From Massilimicrobiota sp. An134 (GTDB taxonomy: Bacteria; Bacillota_I; Bacilli_A; Erysipelotrichales; Coprobacillaceae), in NCBI RefSeq assembly GCF_002160815.1, contig NZ_NFLH01000007.1, forward strand, positions 27,265-91,264: DNA of 64,000 nucleotides. The letters run 5' to 3'. Shown here piece by piece: positions 17,161-25,384 of this stretch (position 1 is its first letter; every line of letters starts with the position of its first letter). The notes under the pieces are model-generated. The model was not told where the DNA came from. It saw nothing but the letters and a program-made list of their open reading frames with translations, and made no database searches. The position numbers were made by a program, and so were the translations under genes.

Positions 17161-17191
17161 AAAAAATATAACGGGAATCCCGTTATATTTT
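17161..17191 (-). terminator. Terminator of asnS
   Basis: On the minus strand AATATAACGGGA pairs with TCCCGTTATATT (12 bp, minimal loop) and continues into TTTTC. It touches the asnS stop codon. Confidence 0.8.
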
Positions 17192-18575
17192 AGAATTTTA
17201 AGTTTCTTGGTGTTCTTGGGAATGGTTCAACATCTCTAATGTTTTGCATACCTGTCAAATACATTAAGAAACGGTCAAATCCTAGTCCAAATCCAGCATG
17301 TTTACATCCACCAAATCTTCTTAAATCCATATACCATTGAAGTCCTTCTTTAGACATTTGTTTTTCATCCATGATTTTTTCTAGAACTTCATATCTTTCT
17401 TCACGCTGACTTCCACCAACTAATTCTCCAATTCCTGGCACCAGCAAATCACATGCTGCAACAGTCTTGCCATCATCATTTAAACGCATATAGAAAGCTT
17501 TAATTTCTTTTGGATAATCTGTTAAGAACACTGGTCCACCTACAATTTTTTCACAGATATAGCGTTCATGTTCACTATTGAGGTCCATACCCCATTCAAC
17601 TTTATTTTCAAACTTAACATCGGCCTGTTTTAAAATATCAATAGCTTCTGTATATGTCATACGTTTAAATTCACTATTTCTAACATGAGTAATTCTTTGA
17701 ATACATTCTTTATCAATCATCTGTTCAAAGAATTTCATTTCTTCAGGTGCATTTTCTAAAACATAGTCAATACAGTATTTGACCATATCTTCAATTAAAT
17801 CCATATCATCTTCTAAATCTGCAAAAGCAATTTCTGGTTCAATCATCCAGAATTCACTAGCATGACGTGATGTATTTGAATTTTCAGCTCTAAAAGCTGG
17901 TCCAAATGTATAAACATCTCTAAAAGCCATACAGAATGCTTCGACATGTAATTGTCCTGTTACGGTTAAAAACGCTTCTTTACCAAAGAAATCTTTATCA
18001 AATTCAGTATTATCAATGGTTGTTGCTCTAAACATTTCTCCAGCACCTTCACCATCATTACTTGTAATAATTGGTGTATGCACATAAACAAAACCTTGTG
18101 ACTGGAAAAATTCATGAATAGCCATTGATAAAACACTTCTTAATCTAAAAATAGCGTAAAATGTATTAGCACGTGGACGAAGATGAGGAATTTCTCTCAT
18201 ATATTCAAAAGAATGTCTTTTCTTTTGAAGTGGAAAATCTTCATCACATGCACCTTCTACAACAACTTGTGTTGCTTCAATTTCAAAAGGCTGTTTAGCT
18301 TCAGGTGTGAGTTTTAATTTTCCTAAAACACGAATAGCACTTCCCGTACTGATATGTTTGATATCATCATAATTTGATAAAGTTTCCTGTAAATATACAA
18401 TCTGGCAGTTTCTAAAATATGTTCCATCGTTTAAAGCTATAAAACCAACTTTTCCATTATCACGATTTGTACGTACCCATCCATCTAATTCAACATATTC
18501 TAAACCTTCAGTTTCAAAATCTTCCCCAGATAAAACCATTTCATACAATTCTCTGACTGTCATAAATTCAAACAT
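17190..18575 (-). CDS. asnS: Asparaginyl-tRNA synthetase
   Basis: This class IIb synthetase of 461 residues has an N-terminal OB-fold anticodon-binding domain ([19 protein letters not shown]) and a C-terminal catalytic core. The core contains motif 2 ([25 protein letters not shown]) and motif 3 ([13 protein letters not shown]). AsnRS is favoured over AspRS by overall sequence style and by the leader, whose specifier codon is AAC. The enzyme charges tRNA-Asn in the cytoplasm. It is a single gene behind its own T-box. Confidence 0.95.
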   Translation of the reverse strand: MFEFMTVRELYEMVLSGEDFETEGLEYVELDGWVRTNRDNGKVGFIALNDGTYFRNCQIVYLQETLSNYDDIKHISTGSAIRVLGKLKLTPEAKQPFEIEATQVVVEGACDEDFPLQKKRHSFEYMREIPHLRPRANTFYAIFRLRSVLSMAIHEFFQSQGFVYVHTPIITSNDGEGAGEMFRATTIDNTEFDKDFFGKEAFLTVTGQLHVEAFCMAFRDVYTFGPAFRAENSNTSRHASEFWMIEPEIAFADLEDDMDLIEDMVKYCIDYVLENAPEEMKFFEQMIDKECIQRITHVRNSEFKRMTYTEAIDILKQADVKFENKVEWGMDLNSEHERYICEKIVGGPVFLTDYPKEIKAFYMRLNDDGKTVAACDLLVPGIGELVGGSQREERYEVLEKIMDEKQMSKEGLQWYMDLRRFGGCKHAGFGLGFDRFLMYLTGMQNIRDVEPFPRTPRNLKF

Positions 18576-18597
18576 TAATCTCTCTCCTCCTTTTTAT

Positions 18598-18810
18598 AAA
18601 AAAAGCCGTTCCTAAAAGGAACGACTATAATATCGCGGTACCATCCTCATTCATATTCATCATGAATATGCTCTCTTACCATAACGCTGTTTAGCGGGAT
18701 AGTCTACTTACATTTCTCCTATCCGGTTCATTGAGTGTTCCATATTATAACAGTTTCTTTTGCTTACACCATCCAAAAGTCGCTATCAAACTTCACTATA
18801 ATACGTTCTC
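18598..18810 (-). promoter_or_regulatory. T-box leader of asnS (Asn specifier AAC)
   Basis: The minus strand has the T-box core ATGGTACCGCG (revcomp at 18634-18643), an antiterminator/terminator switch ending in GTTCCTTTTAGGAAC plus a T-run, and a stem I with GGATGGTG. The specifier codon AAC is at 18739-18737 inside GGAACACTC. Uncharged tRNA-Asn would stabilise the antiterminator and switch on asnS. Confidence 0.88.
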
Positions 18811-18864
18811 AAATCATTACCTGTACATCTATTATTAACATCTTTCTCACAAAATTTCAATACT

Positions 18865-19503
18865 TTATTCATCATTGACATGCATTTTTAAAATCAATTC
18901 CTGAATAGCCACAACAACATCGACTGTCTGTACAACAACATCACTATGAACTGTAAAATGTGTATGCGTAAAATCTACAATTCCTTTAATGCCTAAATCC
19001 ATTAAACGATCGACTGTTTCCTGAACATTTTCACTAATAGCCAATATCGCAATCTTGCAGCCTTGAGGAAATGTTTTTTCCAAATCATCAATATGATAAA
19101 GTTTAACCCCAAAGCGTTCTCCAACTTTATTTTGATCCAAATCATAACCACACACAATTTTTCCAACTGTATATTGCCAACGATTATATTTTAAGATGGC
19201 ACTTCCTAAGTTACCAACACCAATCAAAATAATCGATTCATCTAACCCTAAACCAAGAACATTATTAAGAATATTGATAATTTCCTTTGTATCATATCCG
19301 ATACCACGTTTACCTAATGTTTCTTTGTGTGTCAAAAAACTAAAATCACGACGAATGGTTGTATCCAAGATTCCTGTTGCTTCAGATAATTCACTTGATA
19401 AAAAGTTGTTTTGCCCTTCATGTTGCATATTACGCAATGCCTTTAAATAAACGGGAAAACGTGACATTGTTGCTTTTGAAATTTTATGCTGTTTTTTTTC
19501 CAT
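18865..19503 (-). CDS. rex: Redox-sensing transcriptional repressor Rex
   Basis: The 212 residues contain an N-terminal winged helix (LSSELSEATGILDTTIRRDF, with the following GKRGIGY) and a C-terminal Rossmann domain with LIGVGNLGSAIL that binds NADH/NAD. Rex dimers repress fermentation and respiration genes when NADH is low. The start overlaps the tsaD stop by one base (TAATG). Placement at the end of a t6A operon suggests constant expression rather than autoregulation. Confidence 0.95.
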   Translation of the reverse strand: MEKKQHKISKATMSRFPVYLKALRNMQHEGQNNFLSSELSEATGILDTTIRRDFSFLTHKETLGKRGIGYDTKEIINILNNVLGLGLDESIILIGVGNLGSAILKYNRWQYTVGKIVCGYDLDQNKVGERFGVKLYHIDDLEKTFPQGCKIAILAISENVQETVDRLMDLGIKGIVDFTHTHFTVHSDVVVQTVDVVVAIQELILKMHVNDE

Positions 19504-20513
19504 TAAGATTCACCAAGACTTTCCTCTTCTAAATCATATGACGGTTTGACCATTAAGTCAAGTGATGAAAATTTCTGATGTTCAAACATCACACGTGCTG
19601 CCGAAGCAATCATAGCTGCATTATCTGTGCAATAGCGCATTGGTGGAAATAAAACAGGTATCTCACTACGCTTTGTCAGTGCTTGTCTTAATCCCTGATT
19701 TGCACTGACTCCCCCAGCCACGATAATCTGTTTAACATGATAATCCTGAGCCGCTTTGATTGTTTTAGAAACCAGAACATCAACAGCAACTTCCTGAAAA
19801 GAACATGCTAAATCTTGAGGAATAATCTCTTCACCACGCTGTGATGCATTATGACAAAGATTAATCACTGCTGATTTTAAACCACTAAAAGAAAAATTAT
19901 AGCTTTCATCATTCATGGGTAATGGCAAAGCATAAGTATGTTTTCCTTCTTTGGCCATACGATCAATAACCGGTCCTCCTGGATAAGGCAAATGCAATAC
20001 ACGTCCAACCTTATCGTAAGCTTCTCCAATCGCATCATCTAAAGTCTGACCAATGACTTCAAATGAAAATTCATGTTTCATATAAACAAGTTCACTATGC
20101 CCACCACTGACAACTAGACACAAACATGGATATTGAATGTCTTCGACAAGTTCATTAGCATAAATATGTCCAGCAATATGATGAACACCAATCAATGGTT
20201 TATGATAAGCTAATGCCAATGTTTTGGCAGCCTGCATCCCAACATGTAAAGATCCGACCAGTCCAGGCCCTTTGGTAACGGCAATGGCATCTATATCCTG
20301 CATATTGATTTGGGCTTCATTTAAGGCTGTCTTTAAGACAGTCGATACACATTCTACGTGCATACGACTGGCAATTTCTGGAACAACTCCACCAAACATA
20401 CGATGTGTATCAATTTGTGATGCGACAACATTGCATAAGAGTTCACGTTTATCCTTTAAAATCGCCACTGCCATTTCATCGCAACTTGATTCAATTGCTA
20501 AAATAAGACTCAT
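19503..20513 (-). CDS. tsaD: tRNA N6-threonylcarbamoyladenosine synthase, TsaD
   Basis: This 336-residue ASKHA-fold protein transfers the threonylcarbamoyl group to A37 of ANN-decoding tRNAs in complex with TsaB and TsaE. It starts ILAIESSCDEMAVAI and has the metal-binding HHIAGHIYAN motif and later VAGGVSANQGLR. Its start overlaps rimI by 4 bp (ATGA). Length is normal. Confidence 0.95.
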   Translation of the reverse strand: MSLILAIESSCDEMAVAILKDKRELLCNVVASQIDTHRMFGGVVPEIASRMHVECVSTVLKTALNEAQINMQDIDAIAVTKGPGLVGSLHVGMQAAKTLALAYHKPLIGVHHIAGHIYANELVEDIQYPCLCLVVSGGHSELVYMKHEFSFEVIGQTLDDAIGEAYDKVGRVLHLPYPGGPVIDRMAKEGKHTYALPLPMNDESYNFSFSGLKSAVINLCHNASQRGEEIIPQDLACSFQEVAVDVLVSKTIKAAQDYHVKQIIVAGGVSANQGLRQALTKRSEIPVLFPPMRYCTDNAAMIASAARVMFEHQKFSSLDLMVKPSYDLEEESLGES

Positions 20514-20959
20514 GCTTTTCCCTCCATTTCTTTTGTCATTAAATAAGCATCTTCATGATTATCCTGATAATAATCTCGACGTATGGATTGAATATCAAAT
20601 CCATTTTTTTGATAAAGCGCAATCGCTTTTTGATTAGATTTTCGTACCTCTAAACTCATCATGTTTACACCTGCATCCCTGGCATAAGATAAAGCAAATT
20701 CTAAAAGCTTTTGTCCATAACCATGAGATTGTTCTTCTTTTTTTATCCCAATAGATGCAATTTGTGCCTGCTCATACATCACCCAAAGATCAACATATCC
20801 AATGATTTCCATTTCTTTTTTTAAAACAAAAATATGTGCAAATGGATTTTCTAACAATTCGTATTCAAAATCTTCTTTTGACCAAGGTGATGTCATTAAA
20901 GTGTGTTCTAACTGCACGAGCGTCTCAATTTCTTCTGACTGTAAAGCTTCTATAAGCAT
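20510..20959 (-). CDS. rimI: Ribosomal protein S18-alanine N-acetyltransferase-type GNAT
   Basis: The 149-residue GNAT enzyme has the acetyl-CoA loop EEQSHGYGQKLL and the LEVRKSNQKAIALYQKNGF segment typical of RimI. The family acetylates the N-terminal alanine of S18 and related substrates. It lies between tsaB and tsaD, its common place in Bacillota, overlapping each by 10 and 4 bp. Confidence 0.88.
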   Translation of the reverse strand: MLIEALQSEEIETLVQLEHTLMTSPWSKEDFEYELLENPFAHIFVLKKEMEIIGYVDLWVMYEQAQIASIGIKKEEQSHGYGQKLLEFALSYARDAGVNMMSLEVRKSNQKAIALYQKNGFDIQSIRRDYYQDNHEDAYLMTKEMEGKA

Positions 20960-21555
20960 ATTTTTTTAGCCTCAACATCTTTAAGATAACGTGGTACTAA
21001 AGCATCAACATTTTGCACTATTGATGTCTGCTTGGCTAATTCATGTAAATTTTTAGCCAAATCAACCGTATTAGGTTCATACCCCACAACTTCATTTTGT
21101 CCAACAACTTGAAAATCACTATAATCTTGCATAAATTGTGGAAACTGTTGAATATCTATCATTTGTTCTGGAATAACTGCTTGTCCATTTTCATAAGCAC
21201 AGACAAAAACTTTTTGACTACGTGCATCAATCACAGATACACATTTTTGTAAACCTGCATAAGCTGCTAAAGAAGAAATAGCTTTGATATGTACTGAAGA
21301 AATAACACTTAATGTTTTTGCTATTGTTAAAGCAACTCTTTCTCCTGTATAAGAACCAGGTCCTAATGTAATGACCATTTCATCAATATCCAGTAATTCC
21401 TTTTGATGTTTTTCTAATAATTTTTGAAGATAGGGAATTGCATTTTCTGATTGGCGTTTAGACCCCATTTCCTGAAGAGATGACAAACATTGATCATCTT
21501 CATATAAAGCAACCATTAAATATTGATTCGATGTATCCATTATAAGCTGTAACAT
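20950..21555 (-). CDS. tsaB: tRNA threonylcarbamoyladenosine biosynthesis protein TsaB
   Basis: TsaB (201 residues) is the inactive ASKHA paralogue that scaffolds TsaD. It begins LQLIMDTSNQYLM and has the family motif LGPGSYTGERVALTIAK. It overlaps tsaE by 16 bp and rimI by 10 bp. Confidence 0.93.
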   Translation of the reverse strand: MLQLIMDTSNQYLMVALYEDDQCLSSLQEMGSKRQSENAIPYLQKLLEKHQKELLDIDEMVITLGPGSYTGERVALTIAKTLSVISSVHIKAISSLAAYAGLQKCVSVIDARSQKVFVCAYENGQAVIPEQMIDIQQFPQFMQDYSDFQVVGQNEVVGYEPNTVDLAKNLHELAKQTSIVQNVDALVPRYLKDVEAKKICL

Positions 21556-21992
21556 ATTTTCATCTCCTCCAATAATTGCTGATATTTTTCTCCATAAGGT
21601 ACAAATGTCATTCGACGTGTCTGATCACTATTTTTTGTCATATGTATTTCTAATCTTTCTTGAGGTAATATATCTTGAATATACATTGGCCATTCAATAA
21701 CACAAACACCATCATTTTCAAACATTTCTTCAAATCCTAATTCTTCATTTTCGCCTTCTAAACGATAAGCATCAAAATGATATAAAGGCCATCTTCCCTG
21801 ATATTCCTTCACAATCGTAAAAGTTGGTGAATTAATAATCTTTTTAACACCTAGACCTTTTCCAATTCCTTTTGTAAATGTTGTTTTACCAACACCTAAA
21901 TCTCCTTCTAATGTAATCACAGCATTAGGAAATAAGTGTTTAGCAAGTTCTTCTCCAAAATCAATCATATCTTGTTCATTTTGAAAATCCAC
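21540..21992 (-). CDS. tsaE: tRNA threonylcarbamoyladenosine biosynthesis ATPase TsaE
   Basis: This P-loop ATPase resets the TsaBD complex. The 150 residues contain Walker A EGDLGVGKTTFTKG, SPTFTIVKEY and the YHFDAYRLEG segment. The GTG at 21992 was chosen because GGAGAG lies 6 bp upstream and gives the usual length; the longer frame to 22052 lies inside the DUF402 gene. It overlaps the DUF402 gene by 17 bp. Confidence 0.9.
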   Translation of the reverse strand: MDFQNEQDMIDFGEELAKHLFPNAVITLEGDLGVGKTTFTKGIGKGLGVKKIINSPTFTIVKEYQGRWPLYHFDAYRLEGENEELGFEEMFENDGVCVIEWPMYIQDILPQERLEIHMTKNSDQTRRMTFVPYGEKYQQLLEEMKICYSL

Positions 21993-22539
21993 GATGATCT
22001 CTCCTTTTTTTATAATTTCCACTTTGATAATAATGATACCAATGTTGTGCAAAACCAGGTCTAAAAGGTCCTGCCATATTCATAGCCATCTCAATCAGCT
22101 GATCTAGCTGCTGATATAATATCTCATCTAGTTCTTGACCATAATTCATCATCATTTTATGTTGCTGGTATTCTTCTTCATCTAATATTTTATATTTATA
22201 ATCTGGAAAAACCTTTAAATCTAAATCATAATCAATGTATTTTAAAGCTTCTCCATCATACAATGTTGGTGATGCAATATTACAATAAAAATGCACCCCT
22301 GTTTTACGAATCATACAAATGACATTATACCATTTTCGCTTAGGGAAATAACAAATAGCTGGTTCTCTTGTATACCATTTACGTCCATCTGATTCCGTAA
22401 CAAGCGTTCTATTATTCACCACAATAAAATGATATGGTGTTTCTTCTAAAACAAGTCCTTTATCCCAACAGCGATGAATGCTTCCATCATGTTTATAACA
22501 ATGAATAAGGATATTTTGACCAACAAATGTCTTATTCAT
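21976..22539 (-). CDS. DUF402 protein (nucleoside tri-/diphosphatase-like)
   Basis: The 187-residue protein has the DUF402 beta-barrel segment with YNVICMIRKTGVHFYCNIASP and YIDYDLDLKVFPDYKYKILDEEEY. Those acidic residues bind metal in S. aureus and Streptomyces homologues that hydrolyse nucleoside di- and triphosphates. ATG at 22539 follows AAGAGG; a TTG two codons earlier is less likely. It is the first gene of the t6A operon. The cellular role is not settled. Confidence 0.8.
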   Translation of the reverse strand: MNKTFVGQNILIHCYKHDGSIHRCWDKGLVLEETPYHFIVVNNRTLVTESDGRKWYTREPAICYFPKRKWYNVICMIRKTGVHFYCNIASPTLYDGEALKYIDYDLDLKVFPDYKYKILDEEEYQQHKMMMNYGQELDEILYQQLDQLIEMAMNMAGPFRPGFAQHWYHYYQSGNYKKRRDHRGFSK

Positions 22540-22568
22540 AATCAATAACCTCTTTCTATAACAGAAAT

Positions 22569-22574
22569 ATTATA
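22569..22574 (-). promoter_or_regulatory. -10 box for the DUF402-tsaE-tsaB-rimI-tsaD-rex operon
   Basis: A perfect TATAAT lies 30 bp upstream of the DUF402 start on the minus strand. The -35 region is AT-rich and poor. No other promoter is evident in the operon. Confidence 0.4.
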
Positions 22575-22623
22575 CACAAGTTATACTCTTTTTTAAAGCA
22601 AATTTACTATTTTCTATATAGTA

Positions 22624-22690
22624 AAAAAATCTCTCAATACTGAGAGATTACATAAACGCTCTTTTTAAACGAGGATATAACAATGGAACA
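22624..22690. repeat. Left copy of a 67-bp direct repeat (thiT 3' end)
   Basis: These 67 bases are identical to 24536-24602, which hold the thiT terminator hairpin and its last 14 codons. Identity falls to about 80% over the next 30 bp. The pair flanks the 1.9-kb island and looks like an attachment-site duplication or the scar of a paralogue. Confidence 0.85.
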
Positions 22691-22760
22691 TCAACCATAA
22701 ACAATATAAGCGATGGTGCAGAAAAATGAACAAACAACATGACAATTGTACAGTTAGTTC
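22629..22760 (-). pseudogene. Truncated 3' fragment of a thiT paralogue
   Basis: The minus strand encodes SAPSLILFMVDVPLLYPRLK plus the same last residues as ThiT, against APTLILCMIVVPLLYPRLK in the intact gene, then the stop and the same terminator hairpin. Similarity stops near 22720-22740, leaving only about 30 codons. It has no start and is a relic, either displaced by an insertion or left from a tandem duplication. Confidence 0.7.
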
Positions 22761-23185
22761 AATTTGATAAAAAAATTTATATATTACTTGTAATCGCAAA
22801 TAATATTCCATAGCGATTTTACAATACTGTATCAAGCCAAAAAGGCATGAAATCATGCACTAAAAAATATAAAACAATTTCCAGAAGATTTTTGTTTTCA
22901 ACTTACAAAAAAGAAAATGAAACTTTTCAATACCAGATTAACACCTCAAAAATATGAGATGAATCATTAACCAATACATTCGTAGTGTTAACGTACTTGT
23001 TTCCATATATCATTGATCAAAAATGTTTTTCTTTAGATATTCTATTTAGCTTTACTTCTGCAACAGATATACCTACTATCACAATAAAAAGCAGACATGA
23101 CAAAAGACATCATTCCTAAAAATATTTTTAATTGTGCTCTTAATTATTTAATATGCCATTTATAATAACAACATATTTATCTTTT
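22740..23185. other. Gene-poor part of the island with a decayed small membrane ORF
   Basis: No intact gene was found. A minus-strand stretch encodes CLLSCLLFIVIVGISVAEVK and ends at a TGA; after that stop the same frame stays open for a further 29 codons ending FEVLIWY. This looks like a decayed small membrane protein with a nonsense mutation. The codon use is extremely AT-rich and the reading is weak. Confidence 0.3.
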
Positions 23186-23776
23186 TTATTTCCAATAAAC
23201 ATTTTTAATACACACTTCATTCAGGTCTCCTAAATATCGAATATCATTATATACTATGAACGATTCAAGAGTATATTTTTTCCCAATTTTTAACAATGAT
23301 AAAATAAGATATTCATTACTATTCACCTTAAAATAAAAATAATCCCCTTTCAAAGAACTGTTAATCAATCGTTCTTCTCTATTTTCTTTCATCCTTGGCT
23401 TTTTTGATATATTATTAAAAAAATATGGTAACCATTCAATTCTTGATAATATCATATCCCATGTAATATGTTTATGATTTGCTGTTGGTCTATTTCGTCT
23501 AATTCTATTCTCGAACATATCTAAATCAATCTCATTATTCAATAAAATTTGAAATCCATTCTTCCCTTTATATTTTGATTTATGCCTTTGTTTATCATAA
23601 GCATATTGTAAACCAATTAAATGAGGTAGCTGTGTAGTACTGATCTTTATTTGCAACACTTTATCAACCGTTTCAATACAAAGAATTTTATTATCAAATT
23701 GACAGAAGTATAATGCATATTCATGAAAAGAATAGCTTCTCATATCAATTCTATTTCTTGCTTTGTTTAATTTCAT
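23186..23776 (-). CDS. PBECR4-like putative nuclease/toxin domain protein
   Basis: This 196-residue basic protein has no signal peptide or membrane helix. The segment TTQLPHLIGLQYAYDK, followed by a lysine-rich stretch and KHITWDMILSRIEWLPYF, resembles PBECR4 domains (phage Barnase-EndoU-ColicinE5/D-RelE-like nucleases), which occur in mobile elements. ATG at 23776 sits 9 bp behind AGAGGA. A terminator and a structured RNA lie directly upstream. Very low GC and lone placement between thiT repeats suggest horizontal gain. The domain call is by pattern only. Confidence 0.5.
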   Translation of the reverse strand: MKLNKARNRIDMRSYSFHEYALYFCQFDNKILCIETVDKVLQIKISTTQLPHLIGLQYAYDKQRHKSKYKGKNGFQILLNNEIDLDMFENRIRRNRPTANHKHITWDMILSRIEWLPYFFNNISKKPRMKENREERLINSSLKGDYFYFKVNSNEYLILSLLKIGKKYTLESFIVYNDIRYLGDLNEVCIKNVYWK

Positions 23777-23794
23777 ATTTTTATTCCTCTTTTA

Positions 23795-23985
23795 AGCACT
23801 GAAAAAGGGATTGTAAAACAATCCCTCTATTCAGAAAGTCTGAGCCAAATTTAGGAAATGGCTAGTTCCAGGGCTGTAGTATTTGTTTTTGCGCCCGCCA
23901 CAGTCGGGTCCCCATCGACTTTCGAATGATCACATCTTCGTTTAAAACGAAATGTCGCAGATGAAATAACTGTCATCCTCAGCAA
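23795..23985 (-). ncRNA. Compact structured RNA with own terminator (raiA-motif-like candidate)
   Basis: The minus strand reads into a GC-richer block of about 180 nt. It has a hairpin UUCGUU-UUA-AACGAA, an 11-bp long-range helix AUUCGAAAGUC with GACUUUC-U-GAAU, an inner helix CUGUGG with CUACAG, a possible CCCG/CGGG pseudoknot and an AGCCA...UGGCU hairpin. It ends at a terminator and begins after TATAAT at 23990-23985. The GGGGACCCGACUGUGG block recalls the raiA-motif RNA, but I cannot verify that. An RNA antitoxin of type III layout is the alternative. Confidence 0.5.
23802..23826 (-). terminator. Terminator between the structured RNA and the PBECR4-like gene
   Basis: AGGGATTGT-TTT-ACAATCCCT is a 9-bp perfect stem followed by TTTTC on the minus strand. 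It ends 26 bp before the start codon of the nuclease-like gene, so some read-through would be needed to express that gene from the upstream promoter. Confidence 0.75.
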
Positions 23986-24085
23986 TTATATTATGGATAA
24001 TCTTATCCATTCATATACTTATTTTCTTCGAAATTAAATATTCCTTTTAATTCCACATTCATTATAACACATTTTCTAGAAAACT
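23985..24085 (-). promoter_or_regulatory. Two candidate promoters with dyads for the structured RNA
   Basis: TATAAT at 23990-23985 follows an inverted repeat ATGGATAA-GA-TTATCCAT. A second TATAAT at 24066-24061 follows the palindromes CTCTAGAG and TTTTCTAGAAAA. Neither has a strong -35. The near one would make a leader-free RNA; the far one would add about 70 nt. Confidence 0.35.
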
Positions 24086-24535
24086 CTAGAGATTAATACA
24101 AAATCTTTCTAACAAAATCAAATCAGTAAATTCTGCCTAAAGCCTACTCTAAAACAATGATAAACTCTTTATCGAAGCAACACTAGCTTTTAAAGCCACA
24201 ATAAAAAATTATCCCTTGACATATCTATTATAAATAACGTTAAGAGGTGTTTCAATCATCAAATTTGAATGAACTTCCTTTATACAACATACTTATAACA
24301 AAACGACTTTATTTGTCCATGGCAATCACCAATTCATTTCTAGTCGAAATAAAATCTATTTCTTTCCATTGTTTTTCATAGTCCTTTTCTTTAACGTCAT
24401 TTAAGACAATATGAGATAAAAAGACTGTTTTGAGTAGGAATGATATGATCAACATGTTTGTTAATTTCATGTGTCTACCATAGTGGAATCATATCACTTC
24501 ACTATCCACTCCATACGGACTTTTTACGATATATT
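24086..24535. other. Island segment with a decayed gene remnant
   Basis: No intact gene was found. Minus-strand 24492-24310 is open apart from one TAG: MIPLW, stop, then THEINKHVDHIIPTQNS and on to the end at KEIDFISTRNELVIAMDK. I do not recognise it. The other frames hold only short AT-rich fragments. Confidence 0.35.
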
Positions 24536-24602
24536 AAAAAATCTCTCAATACTGAGAGATTACATAAACGCTCTTTTTAAACGAGGATATAACAATGGAA
24601 CA
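24536..24602. repeat. Right copy of the 67-bp direct repeat (thiT 3' end)
   Basis: This copy holds the intact thiT 3' end and its terminator (AATCTCTCA-GTAT-TGAGAGATT plus T-run on the minus strand). The partner copy is at 22624-22690. Confidence 0.85.
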
Positions 24603-25108
24603 ACAATCATACATAATATAAGTGTTGGTGCAACATAGATAATATTATATCCTAATGAATAAACAATTGGATTCATACCTTCTGGTGCATAACTTGCAAA
24701 CAAGAAAGCGCCTGAAGCAAAATGAGATAAGTATTTTAAAAACATGACAAAAACAATACCCCAGCAAATAGGAAGGTTTCCAATTTTCTGTGTTTTCATC
24801 AAAGGTGTTAATCCACATACTGCAAGTGGTAATACATAATCAAGTAAAACTGACCATGGTCCATAGTAAGTTGCTAAACCTAAGACAAACTGTAAAATAG
24901 ATACCCCTATTCCACAAATGACACCATATCCAGCTCCCATTAAATAACCACATAACATGATGGCAATGACATCAACAGAGATTGTTCCTCCCTGTGGTAA
25001 AGAAGGAATAATTTCATTCACATAGCTCAAAATCAGTGTAATAGCCATAAACATTGCAAGCTGACACATACTTTTGACTGTGAAATCAACTTTTAAAATT
25101 TTTTTCAT
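24560..25108 (-). CDS. thiT: Thiamine ECF transporter S component ThiT
   Basis: The 182-residue membrane protein has about six helices and the ThiT features GGTISVDVIAIMLCGYLMGAGYG and YYGPWSVLLDYVLPLAVCGL, with HFASGAFLFASYAPEGMNP; aromatic residues here bind thiamine in lactococcal ThiT. It works with a shared ECF module encoded elsewhere. ATG at 25108 lies behind AAAGGGGA; the longer frame to 25138 has no site. A TPP riboswitch precedes it, which confirms the substrate. Confidence 0.92.
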   Translation of the reverse strand: MKKILKVDFTVKSMCQLAMFMAITLILSYVNEIIPSLPQGGTISVDVIAIMLCGYLMGAGYGVICGIGVSILQFVLGLATYYGPWSVLLDYVLPLAVCGLTPLMKTQKIGNLPICWGIVFVMFLKYLSHFASGAFLFASYAPEGMNPIVYSLGYNIIYVAPTLILCMIVVPLLYPRLKRAFM

Positions 25109-25140
25109 AATTCGATCCCCTTTCATTGAAGCCAACAAAT

Positions 25141-25172
25141 AAAAAAGACTTTTCTACCCACGTAAAAAAGTC
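25141..25172 (-). terminator. Riboswitch-controlled terminator before thiT
   Basis: GACTTTT (25172-25166) pairs with AAAAGTC (25153-25147) and is followed by TTTTTT on the minus strand. It lies between the TPP aptamer and the start codon, as expected for a transcriptional OFF switch. Confidence 0.65.
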
Positions 25173-25189
25173 ACAAAAATCATTATTTG

Positions 25190-25270
25190 CACTCTCTACG
25201 CTGGCATTACCCAGTTCAGATCATAAGGGACAAGGTGAAAACCTTTCTCAGCAAATGCGCCCCTGGCTCA
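25190..25270 (-). promoter_or_regulatory. TPP riboswitch (THI element)
   Basis: The minus strand has GGGGCGCATTTGCTGAGA, then ACCTT, GATCTGAACTGGGTAATGCC and AGCGTAGAGAGTGC, the conserved TPP aptamer blocks in order. Binding of thiamine diphosphate should favour the downstream terminator and shut off thiT. Confidence 0.93.
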
Positions 25271-25350
25271 TATCTATTATATTCTTTTTTAGAAAAAATA
25301 CAAATATTTTTTACAAAACATTTTTTCCTAGTTTTTTTATAAATAAATGC

Positions 25351-25356
25351 TATAAT
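25351..25356 (+). promoter_or_regulatory. -10 box of ackA
   Basis: A perfect TATAAT lies 28 bp before the ackA start, followed by the ribosome binding site GGGAGGA. The -35 region is poor. Confidence 0.45.
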
Positions 25357-25384
25357 AAAAGGGAATTAAGGGAGGATAAGAAAA

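Noticed and set aside
18745..18755. Perfect TATAAT within the asnS leader (minus strand) as a promoter
   Set aside because: It falls inside T-box stem I near the specifier codon. A start there would cut off the specifier region, so it is probably coincidental.
22665..22856. 63-codon minus-strand frame starting MISCLFGLIQYCK
   Set aside because: It is out of frame with the thiT-derived fragment over the same bases and has no ribosome binding site.
23831..23985. Tandem repeats expected of a ToxI/CptI-type antitoxin RNA
   Set aside because: Reading the RNA by eye gave no repeat unit of 20-50 nt. Only stems and single motifs were found, so a classical type III system is not claimed.
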